A stretch of 64,000 nt of DNA from Desulfatitalea alkaliphila (GTDB lineage: Bacteria; Desulfobacterota; Desulfobacteria; Desulfobacterales; Desulfosarcinaceae), in the NCBI RefSeq assembly GCF_022968795.1, contig NZ_JALJRB010000007.1:62001-126000 (forward strand), written 5' to 3'. The translations under genes were made by a program, and so were the position numbers. The notes under the pieces were generated by a model. That model saw nothing but the letters and a program-made list of their open reading frames with translations. It was not told where the DNA came from and searched no databases. Positions within the stretch are counted from its first letter, which is position 1, and every line of letters starts with the position of its first letter. Positions 9,052 to 17,873 of the stretch are shown here, in pieces.

Positions 9052-10563
9052 ATGACCACCATTGCGCGCTGCGCCGGTGTCGTGTTGCCCATCCCCTCGT
9101 TGCCCTCGCGGTTCGGCATCGGCGACCTGGGGCCGGCGGCACGTCGCTTTGTAGACTTTTTGCAGGCGGCCCGGCAGCGGCTGTGGCAAATACTGCCGCT
9201 GAACCCGATTGACGCCAGGGGTGATTTTTCTCCCTATGACAGTTGGTCCGCCTTTGCGGGCAACACCCTGCTGATCAGCCCGGAGGACCTGGTCAAGGAT
9301 CGATTTCTGGCGGACAGGGACTTGAACCCGCTGCCCCGTTTCGATACCAAGCAAGTGGATTATGCCGCCGCTGTAAGCTTTAAAGAATCCCTGTTCGATA
9401 TTGCCTTCAAGCGGTTCCAGAACACAACGACCCGCGGCAACCGCGAGGCCTTCCGCCGTTTCCGCCGCGCAAATGACGGGTGGCTCGACGATGCGGCCCG
9501 CTTCAAAGTTTTAAAGGATCACCTCGACGGCCTGCCCTGGCAACAATGGCCCGCCACCTTCAAACGGCCTTCGCCGGCCGCCTTGCGCCAACTCGATCAA
9601 CAATTCGGGGAAGCACTGGAAAAAGAGAAATTTCTTCAATTTCTCTTCGATCGGCAGTTGCGCGCCTTGCGCCGTTACTGCTTATCGAAGGGGCTGCAGC
9701 TCTTCGGCGACATCCCCATCTATGTCAATGCCGACAGCGCCGATGTGTGGGGCCATCCCGACATCTTCCAACTGGATCGGGACGGCCGACCCGTTTCGGT
9801 CTCCGGCGTACCCCCGGATTACTTCAGTGTTACCGGCCAGCTGTGGGGCCACCCGCTCTTCAATTGGCAACGGCTGCAAGCCACCGGTTACGAATGGTGG
9901 CTGCAGCGGATCGGCCACAACCTGGAGCGCTTCGATTGGCTGCGCATCGATCACTTCAGGGGCCTGGTGGCCTTCTGGGAGGTGCCGGCCCATCACACGT
10001 CGGCCATCGACGGCCAATGGACCGCGGCTCCGGTGGACGATTTCCTCACCTGTCTGCTGCGCCGCTTTCCGCTGCCCCCCATCGTGGCCGAAGATCTGGG
10101 CGTGATCACGGCCGATGTGCGCGAAACCCTGCGGCGTTATCGAATACCGGGCATGCGCGTGGCGCTGTTCGCCTTCGGATCTGATTTTCCGCGCAATGCC
10201 TACCTGCCCCATGCCATGGATCCCCACTGTGCCTACTTCACCGGCACCCACGACACCAACACCGTCCGGGGGTGGTTCCGGCATGAAGCCAAACCTGCGG
10301 AGAAACAGCGCCTGCAGCGCTATGTGGGCCACACCATCACCGAGAAAAGCGTGCATTGGGACCTGATCCGGCTGGTCATGCAATCCCCGGCCCGCATGGC
10401 CCTGGTGCCCATGCAGGATCTATTGGGCCTCGGCCGATCCGCGCGCACCAACCGTCCGGGACAAGCCCGGGGAAACTGGCGCTGGCGCCTCGATCAGCGC
10501 CGCCTGACGCCCCATCTGGCGCGGCGGTTGGCAACCATGACCACCACCTACGGGCGCGATTGA
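9052..10563 (+). CDS. malQ: 4-alpha-glucanotransferase MalQ (GH77)
   Basis: MalQ disproportionates maltodextrins by transferring alpha-1,4-glucan segments, releasing glucose. The 503-residue protein carries the GH77 signatures: SRFGIGDLGPAARRFVDFL near residue 20, FGDIPIYVNADSADVWGHP near 218, DWLRIDHFRG near 296 (nucleophile), IVAEDLGVIT near 344 (acid/base) and TGTHDTNTVRGWF near 396. It is the last gene of the operon, nine bases after the CBM48 gene. Its final 16 bases overlap the 3' end of recD on the other strand. Glucose produced here could feed TreT, which uses free glucose as acceptor. Confidence 0.93.
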   Translation: MTTIARCAGVVLPIPSLPSRFGIGDLGPAARRFVDFLQAARQRLWQILPLNPIDARGDFSPYDSWSAFAGNTLLISPEDLVKDRFLADRDLNPLPRFDTKQVDYAAAVSFKESLFDIAFKRFQNTTTRGNREAFRRFRRANDGWLDDAARFKVLKDHLDGLPWQQWPATFKRPSPAALRQLDQQFGEALEKEKFLQFLFDRQLRALRRYCLSKGLQLFGDIPIYVNADSADVWGHPDIFQLDRDGRPVSVSGVPPDYFSVTGQLWGHPLFNWQRLQATGYEWWLQRIGHNLERFDWLRIDHFRGLVAFWEVPAHHTSAIDGQWTAAPVDDFLTCLLRRFPLPPIVAEDLGVITADVRETLRRYRIPGMRVALFAFGSDFPRNAYLPHAMDPHCAYFTGTHDTNTVRGWFRHEAKPAEKQRLQRYVGHTITEKSVHWDLIRLVMQSPARMALVPMQDLLGLGRSARTNRPGQARGNWRWRLDQRRLTPHLARRLATMTTTYGRD

Positions 10564-12383
10564 TGCGCCCACAAGGCTTCGCGCAATCCTGAGCTGCGCT
10601 GAATCCGGCGACCGACCGCCAAGTCGAGCAACGGGGGCGGCGCCAGGATGTGAAGGCTTTTGCGGGCGCGGGTGACGGCGGTGTAAACCAGCTCGCGGGT
10701 GAGCAAGGGTGAATCCTGGTCGGGCAGCACCAGCACCACATGGTCGAATTCGGATCCCTGACTCTTGTGCACCGTCATGGCGTAAACGGTCTCATGGTCC
10801 GGCAATTGGTGCGGCGCCAGGGACCTGAACGCTTCCCGGCCTTCGGCGAAGACCACCCGCAGTGCATCCGGACCGCCTTCCGGATCGTGCATGGCCACAC
10901 CGGCATCCCCGTTGAACAACCCCTGGTAGTAATCGTTGCGCCTCACCATCACCGGTCGCCCCGGATACCAGCTCGAATGAACGCTTGCGGCCGGCGGGAT
11001 GCGGCCGTGGGAGCGCAGCAGGCCGGTCACGTATGTATTCAGTGCTTCGACGCCGAAGGGACCTTGGCGCACGGCGCATAGGATCTTGAACCGGTTGAGG
11101 CCCGTCAAAGCCATTCCGGGCGTCGGCGCTTCAAACAGCGGCGCAAAACCCTCCAGAACCGATGCTTCCAATGCCGCTGCCAACCTCTCCCGATCCGTCA
11201 GGGGGGTCAAACGGATGCCGGTGCGGCCCTCGTCCGCCAACAGGGCGCGCACCGCATCGGCCTGCCCGGCATTGATGGCGCGGCTGAGGGCCGCGATGCC
11301 GCCGCCGGCCTCGAAACGGTAGGTGCGATCCAGAACGACGATATGGTCGGCCAAGGAAGCGGACGTCTCCTGTCCGGCGTTGTCGGCGTCCCGGCCGCGG
11401 TCTGTGGCGGCCCTATTGGACTGCGGGTCGAGACCGTAGCAGATATCCCCCAACACGGCCCCGGCTTCCACCGACGCCAGTTGATCCTTGTCCCCCACCA
11501 GCACCAGCCGGGTGTGGGGCGCCAGGGCCTCCATCAGGCGCACCATCAGCGCCAGATCGATCATGGAGGCTTCGTCCACGATGACCGCATCGGAGGGCAA
11601 GGGGTTGTCCGCGTTGTAACGGTACCGTCCCCGGGCCGGCATGAACCCCAGCAGGCGGTGCAGGGTCCGGGCCTCGTGCAGCCGCAGGGCATCGCCGGCG
11701 CCCGGATCGCCCGCCCCGGCCAACAGGTCTTGCACCGCCCCCTGCAAGCGAGCGGCCGCCTTGCCCGTGGGCGCAGCCAAATGAATGGTCAAGGACCGAT
11801 CCGGCTGCAGATGGTGCAGTAGTTGGATGATACGGGCCACCGTGTAGGTCTTGCCCGTCCCGGGCCCGCCGGAGATGACACTGAAACGCCGGGTGGCCGC
11901 CACCTGCGCCGCCCGCCGCTGACCCCCATCGTCATCGCTGAAAATCGCCGCCGTGGCCACTGACTGGGTCGTTTCCGACACCGCCGCCGGTGCCCGGCAA
12001 CGTTCGCGGATGGCGCGGGCCAGGGTGTGTTCATAGGCCCAGTAGCGTTGCAGGTAAAGCCGCGCGCCCTCCATAATCAGGGGCCGGAAGGCCCCCCCCT
12101 GCCCCACCGCGGCGCAGGCTTGCAGCCGTTCGCGCCAGCGGCGCGGCGAATCGGGCGCCGCCGCGCCTTCCCAACGCGGAAAGGCCGACAGCGCCGCTGC
12201 ATGGGCCAGGTCCAAATCGAGACAGACGTGCCCCTGGCCGGCCGCCCGGCTGACCAGGGCCGCGGCCAAACCCACCCAGGGATCGGCGCACCCGCCCAGG
12301 CGCTGGACGGTCTTGGCGAAAACCCGGTCGATGGCCCGCAAGGGTTGCTCGTGGGCGGCGCGCAAAAGGTAGGGATCATGCAT
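10548..12383 (-). CDS. recD: Exodeoxyribonuclease V alpha subunit RecD-like helicase
   Basis: RecD is the 5'-3' helicase subunit of the RecBCD double-strand break enzyme. The 611-residue protein shows Walker A SGGPGTGKTYTVARI near residue 172, DEASMIDLALMVRL as the Walker B region, LVGDKDQLASVEAGAVLGDI, and the C-terminal UvrD-like part with YAMTVHKSQGSEFDHVVLVLP and ELVYTAVTRARKSLHIL. These match RecD rather than free-standing RecD2, which has an extended N-terminal region. Its start overlaps the end of recB by eight bases, so the two are coupled. It converges on malQ with a small overlap of coding ends. Confidence 0.9.
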   Translation of the reverse strand: MHDPYLLRAAHEQPLRAIDRVFAKTVQRLGGCADPWVGLAAALVSRAAGQGHVCLDLDLAHAAALSAFPRWEGAAAPDSPRRWRERLQACAAVGQGGAFRPLIMEGARLYLQRYWAYEHTLARAIRERCRAPAAVSETTQSVATAAIFSDDDGGQRRAAQVAATRRFSVISGGPGTGKTYTVARIIQLLHHLQPDRSLTIHLAAPTGKAAARLQGAVQDLLAGAGDPGAGDALRLHEARTLHRLLGFMPARGRYRYNADNPLPSDAVIVDEASMIDLALMVRLMEALAPHTRLVLVGDKDQLASVEAGAVLGDICYGLDPQSNRAATDRGRDADNAGQETSASLADHIVVLDRTYRFEAGGGIAALSRAINAGQADAVRALLADEGRTGIRLTPLTDRERLAAALEASVLEGFAPLFEAPTPGMALTGLNRFKILCAVRQGPFGVEALNTYVTGLLRSHGRIPPAASVHSSWYPGRPVMVRRNDYYQGLFNGDAGVAMHDPEGGPDALRVVFAEGREAFRSLAPHQLPDHETVYAMTVHKSQGSEFDHVVLVLPDQDSPLLTRELVYTAVTRARKSLHILAPPPLLDLAVGRRIQRSSGLREALWAHQSRP

Positions 12384-15300
12384 GGGCCTGGTTTCCGTCG
12401 GATGTTTCGATGGGGGTGACGATGCGGCGCAAATCGGCGATCAACCCTTCATCGGGCAGGTCATGGTAGACACCGTGGACGGGTCCTTCCACACCCCGTA
12501 TAAACAGGTAGTAAACGCCGCCGAAGTGCCGCTGGTAGTCGTATCCCGGCAACCGCCGGCGCAGCAGCTGATCCAGCGCCAGCACATAGAGGTGATATTG
12601 CAGAAAGTAGTACGATTCGGCCATGACCCGCGCCAGCCGCGCAACCGTGTAGTCCGCCGGGGTGTCGCCCAAGTGGTTGGATTTCCAGTCCACCAGATAG
12701 TAGCGCCCCTCATGGGCAAAGAGGGCGTCGATGAACCCCCGGAGATAACCGTGCATGGACGCGAAGGTGAGCCGCTCCAAGGGATCGACCGGCAAATCGG
12801 CCATGTGGGGCCGGCCATGGGCGGCGAAACAGCTTTGCAGACGCTCGGGCGACACCCGGTTGAGGGGTAGATAGAAATCCATTTCGTCCATCCGACGCCC
12901 CCGCGGCACATCCGCCAGGCGCAACGGCTTTGTTTGCGGCGCCGTCGGCAGGGGCGCCGCCGCCAGATGGCTGAGCATACGATCCACCACCTCCGCCCAC
13001 CGCGCATCGAAACCGTGGGCCGCCAAGGTTGCGTTCACCAGGGCAGTACGCGGCGCCCCCGGTCCTTGTGTAAAATCCCAATGCTCCAGCAGGTCATGAA
13101 AGAAAAGCCCGGCGGCGGTACCCTTGGGAAAATCGGCCAGACGACGGAAGTCGAGTGCATAATCGGCGGCGGGAGCCGTCGCCGACGGCACATCGTCCCG
13201 GTCCGCTGGATCGGACACTCCCGGCGAATGGTCGGCGGTCATGGCGGAGAAGCTGGCCACGCGCCAGCCACCATCGAAAGTGCGGGCGAACGTCCGGCGC
13301 GTCAACCGAACCGGCGCGCCTTTGCAGTCATCGAAGGTTGCGGCGCCGGCCTCCGGCAGCGACGCCACGGCGATGGTGCCCTCGGAGCGACCTGCCAAGG
13401 TCTGGAGCTCGGCCACCATTTCGCTGTCGGTCATGGCTTTCATGCGGGCATGCAGGGCGGCCATCCAATCTTGCCCCATGTCGGGCGTTCCGTGCAGCAA
13501 ATAGGCGGTGGCCGACAGTTCGGTATCGCGTATGGCGCCCCACACCATGTAGCAGCGGCGACGGGCACGCGTCACGGCGACATAGAACAGCCGCAGGTTT
13601 TCCGACAAGGCCTCGGCCGCGGCCTGCCGTTGCTGTTCGGCGGTCAGGCCGGGGCCGATGGCCAGGGTCAGTTGATCGTTAACCGCCGGATCGTGGAACA
13701 CTGCCGCGTCGTCCGTCACCTTGACACCTTCCCAGGTGAAAGGGCAGAAAACCACATCGAATTGCAAACCCTTGCTTTTGTGAATGGTGATGACCCGCAC
13801 GGCACGGGCATCGCTTTCCAGGCGCAGCATTTCGGTATCCGCCGTGGCGGCGTCGCTCTGCCGCTGGTCGGCCAACCACTTGAGCACCCCTTCCGGCCCG
13901 GCGGCGTGATACCGGTCCGCCTGGTGAAGCAATTCGGCCAGGTGCAGCAGATTGGTCAAACGCCGCTCGCCGTCCGCCAGGGCGCGCAGCCGCCCCTTGA
14001 TGCCCTCGCGCGCCATGAAATGGCTGAACATGCGGAAAAAACCGTACCGCTGCCAGACCTGATGATAGCCATGGCAGCGCGCCCACCAGGCCTGCCAGGT
14101 CGCGGATGCGTCGTCCATGGTGGCGCACAAAACGGCTGCGTCGGCACCGAGCAAGACGGTGGCCAAGGCGGTGCGCACCTTTCGGGGATCGGCGGGCGCG
14201 GCCAAGGCATCCAGCACGACGGCCAGCGCTTCGGCTTCCGGAGTGTCGAATACCCGCCCGGCGCTGTGCAAAACGGCCGGCACCCGCCGCCGGGCCAAGG
14301 CCGACTTGACCGCCTGGGCTTGATGGTGGGTCCGGGTGAGTACGGCGATTTGCTGCGGCGCCACCGCCTCATCCGCCAGCAGACGGACAATCTCCTCGCC
14401 CACGGCATCCACGATACGCGGCAGTGCCGCATGGCGCGGTATGGGACGGTGCAGATCGGCCGTGTCATCGCGGGTCAGATGCCATAGCACAAACGGAGGG
14501 GATGCTGCCTCCGTCACGGTGTCCGCCGCGATGGCCCGTTCGTAGGGAATCTGTTCGAACCCGAATGGGCGCGGATGGTGCGCGAACAGAGTGTTGAGCG
14601 CATCGATCAGGGGCGCTGTGGCGCGCCAGTTGCGCGTCAAGGTGTGCCGGCGACGGGCATTGCGCCGCGCCTGCAGGTAGGAGAAAAGATCGGCACCGCG
14701 AAAACTGTAGATCGCCTGCTTGGGATCGCCGATCATGAACAGCAAGGGATGGCGGTCGGCAAACAGGGCATGGAAGATGGTGTATTGCAGTGGGTCGGTG
14801 TCCTGGAACTCATCCACCAGGGCCGCCTGGTATTGCCCACGGATGGCGGCCACCAGACCGGCCCGGCCGTCACCGGCCAAGGCATGGTGGACTTGCAGCA
14901 GCAAGTCATCGTAAAACAGCACATTGCGGCGCTGCTTCTTGTCCCTCAAGCGCCCTTCGGCCTGCTGCAGGAAACGGATTTTCAGATAACGCAAATAGGC
15001 GGTCAACTGATCGGCCAACGCCACGTGGCAGGCCAGGGCATGGTCGCACAGGTCCAGGAAAGGATGCTGCGGCGCTGCATGGCCCTTCTTGGTGGCACCC
15101 GCGACACGCGCGGCGGTCAGTTTCTCGAACCCTTCCCAGAGGGGATAGTCACCCGGCCACTGATCCATGGCGGCCGTCAGATCGGCCACCTTGCGCTGGC
15201 GGCGCGTCATGCCCGGTCGCTGCGGATCCGCGGTGTTGCCGCCGTAAACCGTACCGCTCAAGGCAGGCGAATGCAGCAATGCCGCCACCGCCGACCGCGC

Positions 15301-15969
15301 CGCAGGCCACTGGGTCACCACCTGATGGGCGGCCCGGCGCCACGGTGCGATGGCGCGCGGCGGCGGTTTGCCCCCTTCCGGCAGCAGTCGCAGCCCCGGG
15401 AAACGGCTGTGCTGCATCAGTGCCGCCAACCCGCGCGGTCCCTTCAAGTGATCCGTCACAAAACAAGCCAACTCCATGGGCGCCCGGCTCACATTGCGGC
15501 GCCAGAAATCGTCGGCCGTCTCTTGCACCAGGGGCTGGGCGTCCTGAACCAGTTCGGCATCGAACAGATGGCCCGTTTCGAAGGCGAAGTGGTGCAGCAC
15601 CCTTTGGCAGAAACCGTGAATGGTGAAAATGGCCGCCTGGTCGAAATCGACCAGGGCATCCTGAATGCGATCCAGGGCCTGCCGAACGGTGACGCCGTTG
15701 CGGCACATGGCGTCGAACAGCGGCTCGGCGGGCTGCTGCCCGTTCAACACCGCCTTGGCGCTGAGCAACCGGCCACGAATGCGGCTTTTGAGCTCTTCGG
15801 TGGCCGCTTTGGTATAGGTGACCACCAGGATCCGATCAATGGACACGCCCCGTTCCACGATCAGCCGCAGGAAGATCCCGGCGATGGTGTAGGTCTTGCC
15901 TGTGCCGGCGCCGGCTTCGATCAGATGAACCCCGTCGAGGGGGGTGTTTTCGAGGTCGAAAGGGGTCAT
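12376..15969 (-). CDS. recB: Exodeoxyribonuclease V beta subunit RecB
   Basis: RecB is the 3'-5' helicase and nuclease subunit of RecBCD, acting in recombinational repair. The 1197-residue protein (family about 1180) begins with PFDLENTPLDGVHLIEAGAG and Walker A AGAGTGKT at residues 19-26. Further on come FTIHGFCQRVL, VDEFQDTDPLQYTIF (motif II), FMIGDPKQAIYSFRGADLF, VITIHKSKGLQFDVVF and LFYVAVTRARRRCYM. Near residue 1093 the nuclease motif YYLVDWKSNHLG is intact. The ATG overlaps the upstream FlhB-like gene by four bases. No recC gene lies beside it, unlike the usual recC-recB-recD order. Confidence 0.93.
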   Translation of the reverse strand: MTPFDLENTPLDGVHLIEAGAGTGKTYTIAGIFLRLIVERGVSIDRILVVTYTKAATEELKSRIRGRLLSAKAVLNGQQPAEPLFDAMCRNGVTVRQALDRIQDALVDFDQAAIFTIHGFCQRVLHHFAFETGHLFDAELVQDAQPLVQETADDFWRRNVSRAPMELACFVTDHLKGPRGLAALMQHSRFPGLRLLPEGGKPPPRAIAPWRRAAHQVVTQWPAARSAVAALLHSPALSGTVYGGNTADPQRPGMTRRQRKVADLTAAMDQWPGDYPLWEGFEKLTAARVAGATKKGHAAPQHPFLDLCDHALACHVALADQLTAYLRYLKIRFLQQAEGRLRDKKQRRNVLFYDDLLLQVHHALAGDGRAGLVAAIRGQYQAALVDEFQDTDPLQYTIFHALFADRHPLLFMIGDPKQAIYSFRGADLFSYLQARRNARRRHTLTRNWRATAPLIDALNTLFAHHPRPFGFEQIPYERAIAADTVTEAASPPFVLWHLTRDDTADLHRPIPRHAALPRIVDAVGEEIVRLLADEAVAPQQIAVLTRTHHQAQAVKSALARRRVPAVLHSAGRVFDTPEAEALAVVLDALAAPADPRKVRTALATVLLGADAAVLCATMDDASATWQAWWARCHGYHQVWQRYGFFRMFSHFMAREGIKGRLRALADGERRLTNLLHLAELLHQADRYHAAGPEGVLKWLADQRQSDAATADTEMLRLESDARAVRVITIHKSKGLQFDVVFCPFTWEGVKVTDDAAVFHDPAVNDQLTLAIGPGLTAEQQRQAAAEALSENLRLFYVAVTRARRRCYMVWGAIRDTELSATAYLLHGTPDMGQDWMAALHARMKAMTDSEMVAELQTLAGRSEGTIAVASLPEAGAATFDDCKGAPVRLTRRTFARTFDGGWRVASFSAMTADHSPGVSDPADRDDVPSATAPAADYALDFRRLADFPKGTAAGLFFHDLLEHWDFTQGPGAPRTALVNATLAAHGFDARWAEVVDRMLSHLAAAPLPTAPQTKPLRLADVPRGRRMDEMDFYLPLNRVSPERLQSCFAAHGRPHMADLPVDPLERLTFASMHGYLRGFIDALFAHEGRYYLVDWKSNHLGDTPADYTVARLARVMAESYYFLQYHLYVLALDQLLRRRLPGYDYQRHFGGVYYLFIRGVEGPVHGVYHDLPDEGLIADLRRIVTPIETSDGNQAHA

Positions 15970-16235
15970 TGCTGTTGGTTCATGCGATAGACGAAAACCA
16001 GCACCTCGGCCACGGCCTGGTAGAGAGTGGCGGGAATTTCGGTGTCGAGATCCAGGGCTTCGAGCATCTGCACCAGGTTGCGGTCTTCCACCAAAGGCAC
16101 CTGGTGCTCCCGGGCCAGGGCCACAATCCGCTCGGCCATCTTGCCGCGCCCCTTGGCCACCACTTTGGGGGCGTGGTCGCCTTTGGTATCATAGCGCAAG
16201 GCGGCCGCTTTCTTGGGTTGCTCGGGTGTTTTCAC
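15966..16235 (-). CDS. Short FlhB C-terminal-domain-like protein (EscU/YscU family)
   Basis: The 89-residue protein matches the cytoplasmic C-terminal domain of the flagellar export switch FlhB: AALRYDTKGDHAPKVVAKGR, then IVALAREHQVPLVEDRNLVQ and EIPATLYQAVAEVLVFVYRM. It starts just after where the autocleaved NPTH motif would lie, so it lacks both the cleavage site and the membrane part. Stand-alone proteins of this kind (YlqH type) occur next to a FliK-like gene in several phyla, as here. The gene overlaps its upstream partner and recB by four bases each, so it forms part of one transcript. Its exact role is not established. Confidence 0.8.
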   Translation of the reverse strand: MKTPEQPKKAAALRYDTKGDHAPKVVAKGRGKMAERIVALAREHQVPLVEDRNLVQMLEALDLDTEIPATLYQAVAEVLVFVYRMNQQQ

Positions 16236-17623
16236 GCTTTGATGTCGATCCGGCCGACGGCCGGACCCTCCTGGTCCTCGGTGCCGAAACGGGCGATGGC
16301 CTCCCGGGAGACCCGGGCGGTGACCTGCACGTGATCGAAATGGCCCGCCAAAGCATCGACCACGGCATTGGTGTGGGTTTCGATCCGTTGCTTCACTGCT
16401 TCATCGCGCACATGGAACTGAATCCCCAGATCGTTGGCGACCATGGTCAGATCCACCCGCACCGGTCCTAAACGATCCATGTCCAACAGCAAAGCGATGC
16501 GATGGCCGGGTGTCCCGTCACCGCCGCCGCGTTTGGGATAGTACACCTTGAACGCCACGGGCCGCCGCCCCTCTTCCATGGGCACCAGATGTGCCAACAC
16601 ATGGAACAGTTCGCCGCCGCCGGCCCGCTGCACCGCACGCTCCTGTTGGTGTTCCACATGGTGCAACAGTTGGGACACCGTTTGGCGCAAAAAGCTGACC
16701 TCCTGTTCCTTGAGACCGAAAGAACGGGAAGCGGCCCGCTCCGGCTCACCGAGAAACGATTGCAGCAGTAACAGTTGCGGTTTCAGATCGCGCAAGAAGA
16801 TGGACTGCACGGCCCTGGCCAGGGCATCGGGGCCGGTGGCGGCTCCGCGCACGGGCCCTTCCGGGATATCGGCGGGCGCAACCCCTGTCCGGTTCTCGGC
16901 GACGATGCGCGGTTCGCCCGAGGGCGCCTTGGTGGCCAAGGCCTCCGCCAGTTTGACCTCGAACAAAACGCCCCGGTCCTCGACGACCGTCCGCACCCAC
17001 TGCTGCCACTGTTGGGCCGATGATTCGGTGGGCGCGGCGGCAAAGAGCCCCTTGAGTTGTTCCAGGGCATGGGCCACCGCTGGGGTCATCTGCCCCTGTG
17101 CCGAGGCCGTCGACGGAGTTGACGCTGTCGCCGCCGTGGCACCGACATCCGACCGGGCGTTGGCTACCGCCCCGCCGGCCTTTGCGTCGACTGCGGTGCG
17201 AGGGAGAGCGGTCAGAAGGCGGTCAACCACCCCCGCCAGCCGCTGCCGATCCCCCTCGGCAAGCAGCGTGCCCAAGGCCAGCCGGGGCAGTGGTCGCTGA
17301 TTCGGCAAAGTTTCGACGCCGTCCACCTTCAGTTGCAGAGGCACTCCGCTACGCGCCACCTTCAGCGACATCACCTGGCCCGGCTGCACCGGCATGGTGG
17401 TCCGGGCCAGGGCACGAAAACGGCCCAAATCGATCAAGACCCGTCCATCGGCTTCGAGTTGCAACACCCGACCGGTCAGACGATCCCCCACACGCAGCCC
17501 GTTGAAGGCATCCTCCGCCGCAAGTCTTTGCCCCGGCGCCTGAACCACATTATCCAATAGCGCGGATAACTCCATCCAACCCCCGTCTTCTTCCAACAAC
17601 CGGAAAGCTGCGCTTTCGGCCAC
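16232..17623 (-). CDS. FliK-like hook-length control domain protein
   Basis: The C-terminal 120 residues resemble the Flg_hook domain of FliK: GELFHVLAHLVPMEEGRRPV, then HRIALLLDMDRLGPVRVDLT and FHVRDEAVKQRIETHTN. The N-terminal part is Ala/Pro/Thr-rich and begins with a small beta-rich module (DRLTGRVLQLEADGRVLIDL). No other flagellar genes are nearby. The start is uncertain: GTG 17623 lies after a weak site, while an ATG at codon 17 follows a purine-rich stretch. It is followed by the FlhB-C-like gene with a four-base overlap; this YlqG/YlqH-like pair is known elsewhere, but here it leads into recB and recD. Confidence 0.7.
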   Translation of the reverse strand: MAESAAFRLLEEDGGWMELSALLDNVVQAPGQRLAAEDAFNGLRVGDRLTGRVLQLEADGRVLIDLGRFRALARTTMPVQPGQVMSLKVARSGVPLQLKVDGVETLPNQRPLPRLALGTLLAEGDRQRLAGVVDRLLTALPRTAVDAKAGGAVANARSDVGATAATASTPSTASAQGQMTPAVAHALEQLKGLFAAAPTESSAQQWQQWVRTVVEDRGVLFEVKLAEALATKAPSGEPRIVAENRTGVAPADIPEGPVRGAATGPDALARAVQSIFLRDLKPQLLLLQSFLGEPERAASRSFGLKEQEVSFLRQTVSQLLHHVEHQQERAVQRAGGGELFHVLAHLVPMEEGRRPVAFKVYYPKRGGGDGTPGHRIALLLDMDRLGPVRVDLTMVANDLGIQFHVRDEAVKQRIETHTNAVVDALAGHFDHVQVTARVSREAIARFGTEDQEGPAVGRIDIKA

Positions 17624-17678
17624 CTTGCCGGCAACATATCACAATCCCACCACAACACCCAATACCCGGTCTGCCAAA

Positions 17679-17700
17679 CCCCAGGGCGGGTGCCCTGGGG
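17679..17700. repeat. Perfect hairpin between fliK-like and HTH genes
   Basis: A 9-base stem (CCCCAGGGC and GCCCTGGGG) encloses the loop GGGT. The bases after it on the plus strand (cagtttt) are only weakly T-rich and no gene ends nearby on that strand, so a terminator is doubtful. It lies in the divergent intergenic region and could be a regulatory or REP-like palindrome. Confidence 0.45.
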
Positions 17701-17873
17701 CAGTTTTCAGTGTTAAGCCTTGCTCAACCCAACCCGGAACGCTTAAACCCGTCGCCTGCACATGATCGTCGCATCGCTTGCAACTTCCCGCCGTTTTTGC
17801 GATGATGCGCCCTGATCGGAACCAACACACAACGCTTGTCGATGATCCGGGACAGAGCGAAAGGAGCATACCA

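Noticed and set aside
12934-15990. Two long plus-strand frames opposite recB
   Set aside because: They mirror the RecB codon pattern and lack motifs; recB on the minus strand is complete.
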